Of a DNA stretch of 64,000 bases, positions 9,567 to 18,516 are shown piece by piece. Every line of letters starts with the position of its first letter. Position 1 is the stretch's first letter. The position numbers and the translations under genes are program-made. The DNA is from Minwuia thermotolerans (GTDB lineage: Bacteria > Pseudomonadota > Alphaproteobacteria > Minwuiales > Minwuiaceae): assembly GCF_002924445.1 (NCBI RefSeq), contig NZ_PIGG01000031.1, positions 310,001 through 374,000 of the forward strand, written 5' to 3'. The notes under the pieces were generated by a model. The model was not told the origin of the DNA. It saw only the letters and a list, made by a program, of their open reading frames with translations, and did no database searches.

Positions 9567-10201
9567 TTCAGCACCTGTTCGCGGTCGAGTTCGGCGCGCT
9601 CGCCCTTGCGGTGGCGCTCGGCGTCGCGCCAGGCGGCCTCGCCGCGCGGCGGGCCGGCCTCTTTCGGCGCATCAAGGTCGGAAGGCTCGGCCACCATCGC
9701 CGCGAGATTGGCGAGCGTGGCGCAGCCGAAATTGCTGCCCGGCCCGTTGGCGTGGCCGATTCGGGTCCGGCTGTAATCGGGACAGGCCGGCACGCTGGTC
9801 GTTACCGTGCGCACGTCCAGATGCGCATTCCCGGCTCGCAGCTCGCCGATCAGCGGCGCCAGCCCTTCATTCTCCAGCGCGGCGACGAGCTTGACCGCCC
9901 GCGCCTCCTCCCGCCGGTTCATGACGCTGGGCAAGTACAGCGTAAGGCTTCGGTTCGGCAGATCGCGCGCCGCGGCGATGAAGGCATCCAGACGTGCGCG
10001 GTCCCGCCGCCAGTCGGCCTCCGTCCCGTCAAGACCGCCGAACTCGAAGCGATGCATATCCCGGTCGATGGCGATTCGCTTCGGCGTCTCCAGGCCGGCA
10101 TAGATGTCGCCATTTTCGGCGCAGCCGGCAAGCGCGCCGAACAGCGCCACAGCCAGCAGGGGAAGCAGGATCGCGCGGGCGGGCGTCTTGTCGAAGGTCA
10201 T
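9563..10201 (-). CDS. cpaD: CpaD-family pilus lipoprotein
   Basis: 212 residues. The signal LLPLLAVALFGALAGCAENG ends in lipobox LAGC, so an outer-membrane lipoprotein is expected. The body has the CpaD-type motif CPDYSRTRIGHANGPGSNFGCATLANLAAMVA near residue 150-175 with two conserved Cys. It is encoded between the secretin gene and cpaE, 11 bases after cpaC. CpaD is thought to act with the secretin as a pilotin-like or stabilising factor. Confidence 0.9.
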   Translation of the reverse strand: MTFDKTPARAILLPLLAVALFGALAGCAENGDIYAGLETPKRIAIDRDMHRFEFGGLDGTEADWRRDRARLDAFIAAARDLPNRSLTLYLPSVMNRREEARAVKLVAALENEGLAPLIGELRAGNAHLDVRTVTTSVPACPDYSRTRIGHANGPGSNFGCATLANLAAMVAEPSDLDAPKEAGPPRGEAAWRDAERHRKGERAELDREQVLN

Positions 10202-10212
10202 TCGGTTCCCCT

Positions 10213-11592
10213 CTATTCGATCGTGAAGCCGGCCGGGCCGATCAGCGCCCGCGCATTCCGGGCTGTCCCGCCGGCGAGATCTCGTCCGCTGTCGCGGCCG
10301 ATCAGCCGTTCGCGGTCGGACGGGGCCTCGTAGCCTTCGGTCGGGACGGCGACACGCGCCGGGCCGACGGGACGGACCAGATAGGGCGTGACCACGATGA
10401 CCAGTTCGCTTTCCAGCCGGCGGAAGCTGTCGGAGCGGAACAGGGCGCCCAGAACCGGCAGGTTGCCCAGGCCCGGGAACTTGCTGACGTCCTCGCTGAC
10501 ATCCGACTGCAACAGTCCGGCGACGGCGAGGCTCTGGCCGCTGGCCAGATCCACGGTGGTTTCGGTCCGCCGGGTCGTGAGCGCCGGAATGGTGAAGCCG
10601 TCCAGTTCGATCGCGCCGGTGGCGGAGAGTTGCGACACTTCCGGGCGGACATGCAGGTTGATGCGTCCGTCCTCCAGCACCGTCGGCGTGAAGGAAAGCG
10701 AGACGCCGAACTTCTTGAACGAGATCGACAGCGTCCCGTCCCCCTGGGGCACCAGGATCGGAAACTCCCCGCCGGCGAGGAAGCTGGCGGTCTCGCCCGA
10801 CCGCGCGGTCAGGTTCGGCTCGGCCAGCGTGGTGAGAAGCTGATTCGACTCGAGGGCGTCGAAGACCGCGTTCAGGTCGATCGGCCCCAGCGCCAGGCTG
10901 GCGAAGATGTTGGCGGCGCCGCCGGTGCGCAGGTTGAGCGCCGTGCCCGCACCCGGCGCCTGACCCGTGGCAATGCCGGCGAGACTGCCGCCCGCCTCGG
11001 CGATCAGGTCGCCGTTGAGACCGAAGCGCTTGGTCACTTCCCGCGACATCTCCGCGACCCGGACCCTGAGATTGACCTGCATCGGACGGGTGACGCCGAC
11101 GCGGTCGATCACCGGCTCGTTCTCCGCCACCAGACTGCGCGCCAGAGCGTTGATATCGCGCGCCTGGGCGCTCGATCCCACCTCGCCCTCGATGACCACG
11201 CCGGTACCGGCCGACTGCACGCGGACAGGCGCGTCGCCGGAGATCGTACGAACGGCCTGGTTGATCCGCTCGACATCGTGGGCGACGTGAACCGGACGGC
11301 TGTCGATCACCTCGTCGCGGGCGTCCACGGCGAAGAAAGTGGTGCTGCCCGGCTTCCTTCCGAACAGATAGATGAGACGCGGCGACTTGACCTGTACGTC
11401 GGCGACCGCCGGATCGGCCACGAACACGGTCGCAGCCGGACGGGAGAGACGAAGCAGCGTGCCGCCGCTCTGCGGAATGGTCAGGGCCGGCCCGTCCGCG
11501 CGAAGCACAGCCGAGCCGGCGCCCTGGGCGAAGACGGGTCCTGCAACGGCAACCATCAGCGACGCCACAAGGATGGAAAACACGATACGCAT
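10213..11592 (-). CDS. cpaC: Tad pilus outer-membrane secretin CpaC (RcpA)
   Basis: 459 residues with a cleavable signal peptide (VFSILVASLMVAVAGPVFAQ). The N-terminal part has the type II/III secretion N-terminal domain (RLSRPAATVFVADPAVADVQV) and a BON-like segment. The C-terminal secretin domain carries LAEPNLTARSGETASFLAGGE followed by the gate strands and ends with LVIVVTPYLVRPV. It forms the outer-membrane channel of the pilus. The start codon overlaps the cpaB stop in a TGATG junction. Confidence 0.95.
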   Translation of the reverse strand: MRIVFSILVASLMVAVAGPVFAQGAGSAVLRADGPALTIPQSGGTLLRLSRPAATVFVADPAVADVQVKSPRLIYLFGRKPGSTTFFAVDARDEVIDSRPVHVAHDVERINQAVRTISGDAPVRVQSAGTGVVIEGEVGSSAQARDINALARSLVAENEPVIDRVGVTRPMQVNLRVRVAEMSREVTKRFGLNGDLIAEAGGSLAGIATGQAPGAGTALNLRTGGAANIFASLALGPIDLNAVFDALESNQLLTTLAEPNLTARSGETASFLAGGEFPILVPQGDGTLSISFKKFGVSLSFTPTVLEDGRINLHVRPEVSQLSATGAIELDGFTIPALTTRRTETTVDLASGQSLAVAGLLQSDVSEDVSKFPGLGNLPVLGALFRSDSFRRLESELVIVVTPYLVRPVGPARVAVPTEGYEAPSDRERLIGRDSGRDLAGGTARNARALIGPAGFTIE

Positions 11593-12452
11593 CAGAACTC
11601 TACCTCACTCGCTTCGCCGCCACGCATGACGGTAACCCGGCGAACAGGCGATTTTCCCGCCCCGTTCGTTGCCACGCGCTTGTTGAACAGGGGACTGACG
11701 TCGCCCGCGACGGTGTAGCCGGCCAGGGGCGACAAGGAGGTTGCATCCGTCTCCGACCCGGCCGTGACCGCACGCAGCGACAGCGACAGGCGGCCGAGCT
11801 GCAGCGCCAGCGCGATCTTCTCCGCCTGTTCGGGAGTCACCTCGAGAGTCGCGGTCTTGGAAATGGCCGCATGGCCGTCCTGCTGGACCATCTTCTGATC
11901 GATGGCGAGCACCCGCAGGTCGTGCAGCACCGTCTGGCTGGCCAGGCTGTCGCCCCGCTCCCCATCGACGGAGAAGGTCAGGATCAGGTCTACCCTGTCG
12001 CCCGGAAAGACGAAGCCCGCCACGCCGGTGGTGGCGTCGATCGGGATGGTGGTCGCCCGGTGACCAGGCGGCAGCACCGCGGCAAGGAAACCACGTTCGC
12101 CCGGCCGGATCAGGGCGTCGGGCACGATCGGCAGGCCGGCGGCGATGGCGGTCGGGCTGACCCGGCCCGCGACCTCGGGGGCGCTTTCGCCCGCCCGGAC
12201 AACATATGTCTCCGTCATGGCGTCCTTCGGCCAGGCCTGCCAGCGTACGTCGTCCGCCTGCAGCAGATCGCCGGCCCGGATCGGCCGGGCGGAGACCAGG
12301 ACCTCGACGGTCGACGCTGGCTGCGGGACGGTCTGGACCACGGGCGCCGGCGCCGCCGGCGGCGGTGCGCTCAGCGCCGCGTTGGCGAGCCAGGCGGCGC
12401 CGCCGGCGGCCGAGAGCGCGACCGCACCGGCGAGGATGAGACGGAAATTCAT
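11592..12452 (-). CDS. cpaB: Flp pilus assembly protein CpaB (RcpC)
   Basis: 286 residues from the ATG at 12452; the frame is open further upstream, but the sequence MNFRLILAGAVALSAAGGAAWLA is the expected N-terminal signal/anchor. A SAF/AFP-III domain follows (residues 50-120: VEVLVSARPIRAGDLLQADDVRWQAW), then the RcpC domain with FVFPGDRVDLILTFSVDGE. CpaB proteins are periplasmic and may gate the secretin or bind cell wall. It abuts cpaC and lies 22 bases after cpaA. Confidence 0.92.
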   Translation of the reverse strand: MNFRLILAGAVALSAAGGAAWLANAALSAPPPAAPAPVVQTVPQPASTVEVLVSARPIRAGDLLQADDVRWQAWPKDAMTETYVVRAGESAPEVAGRVSPTAIAAGLPIVPDALIRPGERGFLAAVLPPGHRATTIPIDATTGVAGFVFPGDRVDLILTFSVDGERGDSLASQTVLHDLRVLAIDQKMVQQDGHAAISKTATLEVTPEQAEKIALALQLGRLSLSLRAVTAGSETDATSLSPLAGYTVAGDVSPLFNKRVATNGAGKSPVRRVTVMRGGEASEVEF

Positions 12453-12474
12453 GAACACGGTCCCTGGTCGGAGG

Positions 12475-12981
12475 TCACGGGAAAAGGTCCGGTCCCAGCG
12501 CCAGGGTCCAGAGCGCGCCGCCGGCGATGGCGACGCCGTACGGCAACGCGCCTTCCATGGCGACGCTGCCGAGCCTGACCGCGCCCAGCCGCTGCAGCAC
12601 CGCCGCCGCGCCCAGGTGGGCGCCGCGCAGGCGCAACAGGGCCATGACCATCCCCATGATTGCGATCTTGAACAGCAGCGCCGCCAGCAATACCGGCTCG
12701 AACCAGAGCGCCGTCCCCGCCAGCAGCTTGACGTCCCCGCCGCCACACCAGCCACGGGCGAAGGCGATGAGGCCGAGAGCAAGAATCGCAAGGGCCGCGG
12801 CGAGCGAGCCGGGCCAGTTCGACGTCCAGCCGAGCACTGCGAGATGCAGCGGCCAGAGGGCCGTGATCGCCGCCGGGATGACGTTCGGAATGGTCAGGCG
12901 CGCAAGGTCGGACCAGGCCGCCCACCCCAGCAGGAGGGCGAGCACGGCGAACATCATCGGATCGGATTGGAATGGTGTCAT
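12475..12981 (-). CDS. cpaA: Prepilin peptidase CpaA (TadV)
   Basis: 168 residues of the A24 aspartic prepilin peptidase family without the N-methylase domain. One catalytic Asp lies in AAWSDLARLTIPNVIP (W-x-D pattern) and the second in the GGGDVKLLAGTALW motif. Several membrane helices follow. It cleaves the Flp pilin after the Gly of the SG/ATAIEY site and probably also the TadE-like proteins. It lies between the pilin gene and cpaB, 104 bases after flp. Confidence 0.93.
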   Translation of the reverse strand: MTPFQSDPMMFAVLALLLGWAAWSDLARLTIPNVIPAAITALWPLHLAVLGWTSNWPGSLAAALAILALGLIAFARGWCGGGDVKLLAGTALWFEPVLLAALLFKIAIMGMVMALLRLRGAHLGAAAVLQRLGAVRLGSVAMEGALPYGVAIAGGALWTLALGPDLFP

Positions 12982-13025
12982 GGCGAGGCTCTTCCGGCTG
13001 CGCGGGGATCAGATCGGGTCCGCCG

Positions 13026-13061
13026 CCGGCCGCCGCGTCCACGCAGGAGCGCGGCGGCCGG
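13026..13061 (-). other. GC-rich 12-bp stem-loop between flp and cpaA
   Basis: CCGGCCGCCGCG and its exact complement flank a 12-base loop within the 104-bp spacer downstream of the pilin gene. There is no T-run after it on the minus strand, so it is not a textbook terminator. A partial terminator or RNA-processing and stability element that lets pilin mRNA exceed the assembly genes is likely. Confidence 0.5.
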
Positions 13062-13085
13062 TCCCGGAAGCCCTGGCCGTTCAGA

Positions 13086-13298
13086 TCACTCGGTGGTCGG
13101 CGTCGTTTCGGTCGACGTTGTGTCGCCGGCGGTACCAGTCAGCTCGGTCTGCACGTCGCCGAACAGGGTCTCGAGCGAACCGCCGATGGTCGTCATGGCG
13201 GCGACTGCCGCGATGGAGATCAGCCCGGCGATGAGGCCGTATTCGATGGCAGTGGCGCCGGATTCATCCTTCAGGAAGCGTTTGGCGAGGTCTTTCAT
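13086..13298 (-). CDS. flp: Flp family type IVb major pilin
   Basis: 70 residues. The prepilin motif is complete: a basic leader MKDLAKRFLKDESG, cleavage between Gly14 and Ala15, and the Flp motif ATAIEYGLIAGLI with Glu19 and Tyr20, then a hydrophobic helix. The mature pilin has an acidic, Thr-rich tail (TGTAGDTTSTETTPTTE). GGGAGACC precedes the ATG. It is the first gene of the operon running to tadC. The long upstream region (13299-13564) is AT-rich around 13360-13435 and contains the 12-bp palindrome. Confidence 0.96.
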   Translation of the reverse strand: MKDLAKRFLKDESGATAIEYGLIAGLISIAAVAAMTTIGGSLETLFGDVQTELTGTAGDTTSTETTPTTE

Positions 13299-13420
13299 TT
13301 CAGGTCTCCCAGAACCAAGTGTGTGACAGGCGTCATTTTCAGGATCAAGGAGCCGTGCTCAACAGATTTTTATTTAAGGTCTTTTTTTATTATTTTGTAT
13401 TTATTCAAGAATGAATTCGT

Positions 13421-13432
13421 TTCGAATTCGAA
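13421..13432. promoter_or_regulatory. palindrome TTCGAATTCGAA upstream of flp
   Basis: Identical to the palindrome at 718-729. It lies 123 bases upstream of the flp start and about 130 bases upstream of the divergent gene at 13565. A further GAATTCG half-copy precedes it at 13413-13419. The surrounding 13360-13435 is strikingly AT-rich and is the likely promoter zone for pilin. Confidence 0.5.
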
Positions 13433-13564
13433 GAATGGCCGCGCGATGGCGGCGGATGCAGCCGGCGCAAACCGGATGCGGCTTGATGGAAGCGTCCGTC
13501 CGTGACCAGAATTTCACCGAGTAACGTTTTGCAGTGGTCCGGCACCGGCTCGGGAGGGGCAGGC

Positions 13565-14191
13565 ATGAAGACATGGAAGATTGTCGGGGCGGCGCTGGTC
13601 TTCTGCGCCGCCGTGACGGGCGCGCAGGCGCTGGATGCGCTGGTGGAGCAATCGGATCCCGGCCTGGGATTCGAACCCTATCAGTTCCTCGAGCAGGGCC
13701 GGCGCATCGACCTCTCCGGCGGGCGCAGCATCGTGCTGGGTTACCCGGCTTCCTGTGTGCACGAAAGCATCACCGGCGGGCGGATCACGATCGGCGCCCG
13801 CCAGAGCGAAGTGGAAGGCGGTGCGGTCGACCGCTCGACCCTTGCCTGCGGCGATCATGTCCGGCTCACGGCTGCCGAACGTCAGGAAAGCGGCGCGAGC
13901 GCCTGGCGGGATCCTTTGGCGGCACAGCCCGTGCTGGTCGACAATCTGGCGCCGGTCCTGCTGTTTGCAGAACAGCCCGACATGGTCACCATCGAGCGTA
14001 CCGACAGGCCAGCCAGTCCCATCCGGTTGAGCCGGCCGGGCCGCGCCCTCGACCTCGTGGAGCGCAATATCGTCCTCGACGCTGGCGGCATCTATGTGGT
14101 CAGCGCTGCCGGCCGGACGCTTACGATCGAGATCGACTTCGATGCCGAGGCGGTTGGCGGCCCGGCCCTGACGCGCTTCGTGCGCTTCTGA
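13565..14191 (+). CDS. exported protein of unknown function, partner of the CHASE2 cyclase
   Basis: 208 residues. The ATG at 13565 is preceded by GGGAGGGGC, and the start MKTWKIVGAALVFCAAVTGAQA is a signal peptide. An in-frame earlier start at 13502 has no such support. The mature protein is rich in beta-strand-like segments and has two Cys (in ASCVHES and STLACGDH) that could form a disulfide. No family is recognised. Only 4 bases separate it from the CHASE2-cyclase gene, so it may be a periplasmic partner of that sensor; this is inferred from context. Confidence 0.75.
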   Translation: MKTWKIVGAALVFCAAVTGAQALDALVEQSDPGLGFEPYQFLEQGRRIDLSGGRSIVLGYPASCVHESITGGRITIGARQSEVEGGAVDRSTLACGDHVRLTAAERQESGASAWRDPLAAQPVLVDNLAPVLLFAEQPDMVTIERTDRPASPIRLSRPGRALDLVERNIVLDAGGIYVVSAAGRTLTIEIDFDAEAVGGPALTRFVRF

Positions 14192-14195
14192 CCGG

Positions 14196-16295
14196 GTGAA
14201 GCCGCTGCGGGATGTCCTTGCCGCCGCCGCCATCGGCGGCCTGGCCACGCTGATCGTTCTGGCGACACCGGCGGCGCCCTGGCTGGGGGGCCTGTCGGCG
14301 GATCTGCTGTTCCTTGCGCGTCACGCCACGGGTCTGGAGCCCGAGCCGGCCTCACCCTCGCCGGCCGTGGTCATCGCCATCGACGAGGAGACCTATCGCC
14401 GGCCGCCATTCGAAGGGCTGCCGAAGGTCGCCTGGACGCCCCTGCTGGGCGAGGCGATCGCGGCGGCGCTGGATGCGGGCGCAGTCGTGGTCGGACAGGA
14501 CCTGATCCTGCCGACCAGCCTGGAGAGCCTGGTGCCCGGCAATGACCGCCCCTATCTCGCAGCCCTCGCGCGCGGCGCCGCCGAAGGCCGGATCGTGCTC
14601 GGCGCCGTACGCCATCAGGGGGAACGCATCGGCCCGCACCCGGCCCACAGGATGCTGGCGCGCGGTGAGAAGAACATCCGCCTGCTCAACCTGCTGACCG
14701 ACGCGGATGGCGTGATCCGGCGCGCGCCGGTGGTCTTCGGCGAGCCAGACAGAACCGAGACCGCCTTTGCCGCCGAACTCGTCGGCCGCGCCCTGGGCGT
14801 TCGTGCCGAAATTGCCGAAAATCACCTGATCCTCGGTCCGAACCGCCTGCCCCTCGACCCCGAAGGCGGTCTGTTGCTGGATTTCCGGGCCAACCCCCGG
14901 GCCGTGCCCGTGCACAGCCTGGCCGACGTGCTGGCCTGCGCGCGCACAGGCCGCACCGGCCATCTGGAGCAGGCCTTCGCCGGCCGCGTCGTCCTCATCG
15001 GATCGATGCTGGACTTGGAAGACCGCAAGGTCACCGCCGCACGCTATCTCGGCCGCCGTGACGGGGACGGCTTCGCCGGTCGCTGCGTTCATCCGGTGAT
15101 GACCTCGGTCTACGGCGACGCCCTCGCGCGCCAGACCATTCCCGGCGTCATGGTTCATGCCCGCGCAGTCAACGACATGATCGCCGGGTCGGCCCTCCGC
15201 GCCCTGCCGCCCTGGGGGGCCGGCGCGCTGGTCTTCGCATTCGGCTTCCTGACCGCCTTGCTGGTGCTGAAGGCGCCGGCAGTTCCGGCCGCCGCCGGTG
15301 GCGCCGCACTGATGCTGCTGGCCGCGCTCGGGGCGCTCTGGGCCTTCACCGCAGGCGTCGTCACGCCCTGGCTCTCGGCGGAGGCGGCGCTGCTGCTGGC
15401 CGGCGGCAGCGGCTATGGCTTTCGCTTCGCCGTCACCGACCGCGACAAGCGCCATCTCAGGCGGACCTTTGCACGCTATCTCAGTCCGGAAGTGGTCGAG
15501 GAACTGGCCGCCTCGGGCCGCGCGCCGGAACTGGGCGGCGAGACCCGGGAGGTGACGGTCTGGTTCTCCGATCTGGCCGGCTTCACGAAGATGTCTGAGG
15601 CGATGGAGCCGGACGAACTGGTCGAGGCGCTGAACGCCTACCTCTCCATCGTCACCGACGCGATCGTCAGTAACCGGGGCATGATCGACAAGTATATCGG
15701 CGACGCCGTCGTCGGTGTCTTCGGCGCGCCGCTGAACGATCCGGAGCATGCCCGTCACGCCGTCGATGCGGCCCGTGAGTGCCATGCGCGTCTGGCCGGG
15801 TTCGCCGAAGAGCGGTCCCGGTCGGGCCGGCCCTGGCCGCATACGCGGCTCGGCCTCAACACCGGGCCGGCGCTGGTCGGCAATATCGGCTCGGCGCAAC
15901 GCTTCGACTACACGGTGATGGGCGACGCCGTGAACCTGGCGGCGCGGCTCGAAAGCCTGAACAAGCGCTATGGCTCGACCGTGCTGATGAGCGGCGCAAC
16001 CGCCCGGGGCAGCGGCGCGGCGGATCTCCGGCTGATCGACCGCGTCCAGGTGGTCGGCCGCAGCGGACCGACCGATATCTTCGGGCCGACGACCGGTCTC
16101 TCGGAAAACCACCTCACCGCCTTCGATGCGGCGCGGCAGGCTCTCGAAGCAGGCGATTTCACCCGCGCCGCCGATGGTTTCGCCCAACTCGGCCCAGCCG
16201 ATCCGGTCGCGGCCCGCATGGCCGACCACGCCGCCGCGCTGGCCGCCGACCCGCCCGCGGACTGGTCCGGGATCACGGTCCTGGATCAGAAATGA
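14196..16295 (+). CDS. CHASE2-domain class III adenylate/guanylate cyclase
   Basis: 699 residues from a GTG. An N-terminal membrane segment (IGGLATLIVLATPAAPWL) leads into a periplasmic CHASE2 domain (about 30-330, with VVIAIDEETYRRPPF). Three helices follow near 345-410, then a cyclase catalytic domain from about 430: WFSDLAGFTKMSE with the metal Asp, MIDKYIGDAVVGVFGAP with the second Asp and the Lys, and FDYTVMGDAVNLAARLES with the transition-state Asn/Arg. It should make a cyclic nucleotide, probably cAMP, on a periplasmic cue. A TPR-like tail closes the protein. It forms an operon with the exported protein before it and converges on the caspase-like gene. Confidence 0.92.
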   Translation: MKPLRDVLAAAAIGGLATLIVLATPAAPWLGGLSADLLFLARHATGLEPEPASPSPAVVIAIDEETYRRPPFEGLPKVAWTPLLGEAIAAALDAGAVVVGQDLILPTSLESLVPGNDRPYLAALARGAAEGRIVLGAVRHQGERIGPHPAHRMLARGEKNIRLLNLLTDADGVIRRAPVVFGEPDRTETAFAAELVGRALGVRAEIAENHLILGPNRLPLDPEGGLLLDFRANPRAVPVHSLADVLACARTGRTGHLEQAFAGRVVLIGSMLDLEDRKVTAARYLGRRDGDGFAGRCVHPVMTSVYGDALARQTIPGVMVHARAVNDMIAGSALRALPPWGAGALVFAFGFLTALLVLKAPAVPAAAGGAALMLLAALGALWAFTAGVVTPWLSAEAALLLAGGSGYGFRFAVTDRDKRHLRRTFARYLSPEVVEELAASGRAPELGGETREVTVWFSDLAGFTKMSEAMEPDELVEALNAYLSIVTDAIVSNRGMIDKYIGDAVVGVFGAPLNDPEHARHAVDAARECHARLAGFAEERSRSGRPWPHTRLGLNTGPALVGNIGSAQRFDYTVMGDAVNLAARLESLNKRYGSTVLMSGATARGSGAADLRLIDRVQVVGRSGPTDIFGPTTGLSENHLTAFDAARQALEAGDFTRAADGFAQLGPADPVAARMADHAAALAADPPADWSGITVLDQK

Positions 16296-16311
16296 CCACT
16301 GCGAACTCCCG

Positions 16312-17715
16312 TCAGTCGGCCTCGTGCAGGCGGACGAAGCGGAGTTCCGGCCCGGGGATCACGATCACCCAGCCGTCATGGCCAGCGACGCTGTCGGAGT
16401 CATTCCCGGCGATCCAGTAGCAGCGCGTCTCCTCGCCGAAATAGTGGACAATGCGTATCTCGGAGACTGCGACCATGTCGTTCCGATTCAGCCGCACGGT
16501 CTGTTCCCGTCCCCGGTTGTCGCTTTGGTCGCGCGTCGAGATCGCGCCGCATTTCTCGGAAACCTCGAAGACGCCCCCCTGACGGATCTCCAGGCAGTAG
16601 GGCGGCGCGGAACCGCTCCCCCTAAGCAGGCCATCGCAGTCGCGAACCCTCACCGCTTCCGCCGGCGGCGTGGACGTCGCGGGCGGGCGCTCCGGCGCAG
16701 GCGCCGGATCGACGGCGGCGCTCTCCGTCCGGCGCGGCGGCGTCTCCGGTGCAGCCAGGGCCCGCAGGCGGGCGTCTGCAATGGCGGCGAAGACGCCGTC
16801 GGGAAAGCGTCTCTTGTATTCGCGGAACAACCCCGGATCGCCGCTGTCCTTGATGCTCTCCCAGTAGAGGACATCCATCTGGCGGTCGCTCGCCGCAGGC
16901 GCTGACGGCGGCGGCGCGGCAGGGCGCGCACGCTCCCCCGCCACGGCGGCCCGGTTGAAGACGAAGTCGCCGATCAGCGAGGACGACGACCAAGGAATCT
17001 GCCGTTCCTCGGAGAAGGCGGCAACCCGCTGGCGGACGCGCTTGAACACCGCCTCGATGCTGATTCCCGGCTCCACCATGGCGGCGGCGAGGTGGCGGGT
17101 GAAGGGACTGTTCGGGCCATCGCCGTCCATGGCCAGCTGGCCCGGCGCGGTGGCGTAGGCGATGTAGGTGCCTGTCGGCGCCTCCATGCGCGCGAGACCG
17201 CGGCTGGCGGAGCGGAAACCCTGCTGGAAGGGATTGTTGCGGCAGGCATCGAGGATGACGATGTTCACCCCGGTATTGGCGTGCTGCATCTGGGCCATGA
17301 TGCTCTCGGCCTCGATCGCCTCGATGTCGACATCGCCTTCGGCCAGGATCTGCGCCTCCACCGGCAGCAGGTAGTTGCGGCCCGATACCTGGACACCGTG
17401 ACCGGCGTAGTAGAACAGCGCCACCCCGTCCGGTCCGGCGCGGCGCAGCCAGCGGCCGAAATCGCGCACGCCGCGTTTCATCTCGCGCTGGTCGGCGTCG
17501 ACCAGTTCGATCACGCGAAAGCCCAGGTCCCTGAGCGTGCCGGCCATCAGCCGGGAATCGTTGACCGGATTCTTCAGTTTGCCCATGGCGCCGTAATCGG
17601 CATTGCCGATGACCAGGGCGATCCGCTCCTCGGCGCGTGCCGGAGAGAAAACGCCCAGGGCCAGGGCCAGCGCCAGCAGGAGCGCGGTCCGGGTCGCCGG
17701 GCGGATGTCGAACAT
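16312..17715 (-). CDS. caspase-like (peptidase C14) exported protein
   Basis: 467 residues from the ATG at 17715, which gives a proper signal peptide (TRTALLLALALALGVFSPARA). The p20-like domain (29-270) opens with RIALVIGNADYG and has the catalytic His106 in FYYAGHGVQV and Cys158 in VILDACRNNPF, so it looks active. A proline-rich linker with a short helical repeat (YWESIKDSGDPGLFREYKRRFPDG) follows. The C-terminal 100 residues form a beta-rich domain. Such proteins are common in alphaproteobacteria and are annotated as caspase family proteins; substrates are unknown. An earlier start at 17808 adds only a basic, low-complexity stretch. Confidence 0.9.
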   Translation of the reverse strand: MFDIRPATRTALLLALALALGVFSPARAEERIALVIGNADYGAMGKLKNPVNDSRLMAGTLRDLGFRVIELVDADQREMKRGVRDFGRWLRRAGPDGVALFYYAGHGVQVSGRNYLLPVEAQILAEGDVDIEAIEAESIMAQMQHANTGVNIVILDACRNNPFQQGFRSASRGLARMEAPTGTYIAYATAPGQLAMDGDGPNSPFTRHLAAAMVEPGISIEAVFKRVRQRVAAFSEERQIPWSSSSLIGDFVFNRAAVAGERARPAAPPPSAPAASDRQMDVLYWESIKDSGDPGLFREYKRRFPDGVFAAIADARLRALAAPETPPRRTESAAVDPAPAPERPPATSTPPAEAVRVRDCDGLLRGSGSAPPYCLEIRQGGVFEVSEKCGAISTRDQSDNRGREQTVRLNRNDMVAVSEIRIVHYFGEETRCYWIAGNDSDSVAGHDGWVIVIPGPELRFVRLHEAD

Positions 17716-18105
17716 GTTAGCCAAGGTGCATCCCGACTTCGCCGCTGTGCCGCGCCGTCCGCGGCGGCCTCTCCGTCCCCCGATCGCCCCGAGGCCGCCC
17801 AACCTCACGGCGACTGCCGGACACGGCCCGTCCAGCTGGACAAAGGATGTCCCCGCCCCCGCGGCAGGTCAACCGCCGCCCGACGCGGCGTCATCGCAGG
17901 CGGGGCCCGGTCGGCAGAATTTCGCGACCCGGGGCGCCGTCCTTCGTTCGACAAGCGTCCGCTTGCGGATTACGCTGCGGCAAGCAAGGCAATCGGCGCG
18001 CCCACGATTAGCGGTGTGCGGCGAACTCGATTGGCGGTTGTAGCGGACTTGCAGCGTGACCTGCTTCGCGTACGCAAATGATCCATTGATCCGAGGGACA
18101 GAAAA
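17716..18105. other. 390-bp intergenic region without a recognisable gene
   Basis: This stretch separates the divergent caspase-like gene and the small gene at 18106 and should hold both promoters. I see no convincing coding frame, repeat or RNA element; the open frames here have no start or codon support. Confidence 0.5.
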
Positions 18106-18411
18106 ATGCCGGTCTCCCCGCTCGTAGCCGATCTGGAAAGGGCCCTGGACTTGCTGAGCCAGGTCGACGAAAGCCGATTGGGTTTCCCGCCCAGCCCCGA
18201 AGTGTCCAGCGATGTGCAGAAGCTGACGGGGGTCACGCAATACCCTGTCGATTCCCACCGGGCCAATGTCAGGGCCCGGCTCCAGGCCGTCGTCAAGGCG
18301 GGGGACCAGTTGCCGGCGCGAAATCCGAGCGCCTATGTTTCCAAGCTGATCGTCGAATGTGTCAGGCTGTCCCCGTCGAGCGACGACTGGATGCACAGCC
18401 CCAGCGCCTGA
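18106..18411 (+). CDS. small protein of unknown function
   Basis: 101 residues with GAGGGAC nine bases before the ATG. The sequence is soluble and mostly helical (VADLERALDLLSQVDESRLGF; HRANVRARLQAVVKAGDQL), with no signal peptide or membrane segment. It is followed directly by a strong stem-loop. It stands alone between divergent and convergent neighbours, so context gives no function. The clear ribosome site and terminator argue that it is a real gene. Confidence 0.65.
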   Translation: MPVSPLVADLERALDLLSQVDESRLGFPPSPEVSSDVQKLTGVTQYPVDSHRANVRARLQAVVKAGDQLPARNPSAYVSKLIVECVRLSPSSDDWMHSPSA

Positions 18412-18418
18412 ATGGGGC

Positions 18419-18457
18419 CGCCGGCGCCTGAATGGGGCGCCGGCGCCTTGCGATCTT
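18419..18457 (+). terminator. probable Rho-independent terminator of the small gene
   Basis: CGCCGGCGCC and its exact complement GGCGCCGGCG form a 10-bp stem around the 7-base loop TGAATGG, seven bases after the stop codon. A short T-run (CTTTT) begins nine bases after the stem, which makes it slightly atypical. Confidence 0.6.
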
Positions 18458-18516
18458 TTGCCCGCGCCGGACCGGACGACCGGGTGAATGCGCGAACAGC
18501 GAAACGGTTCCCCGGT

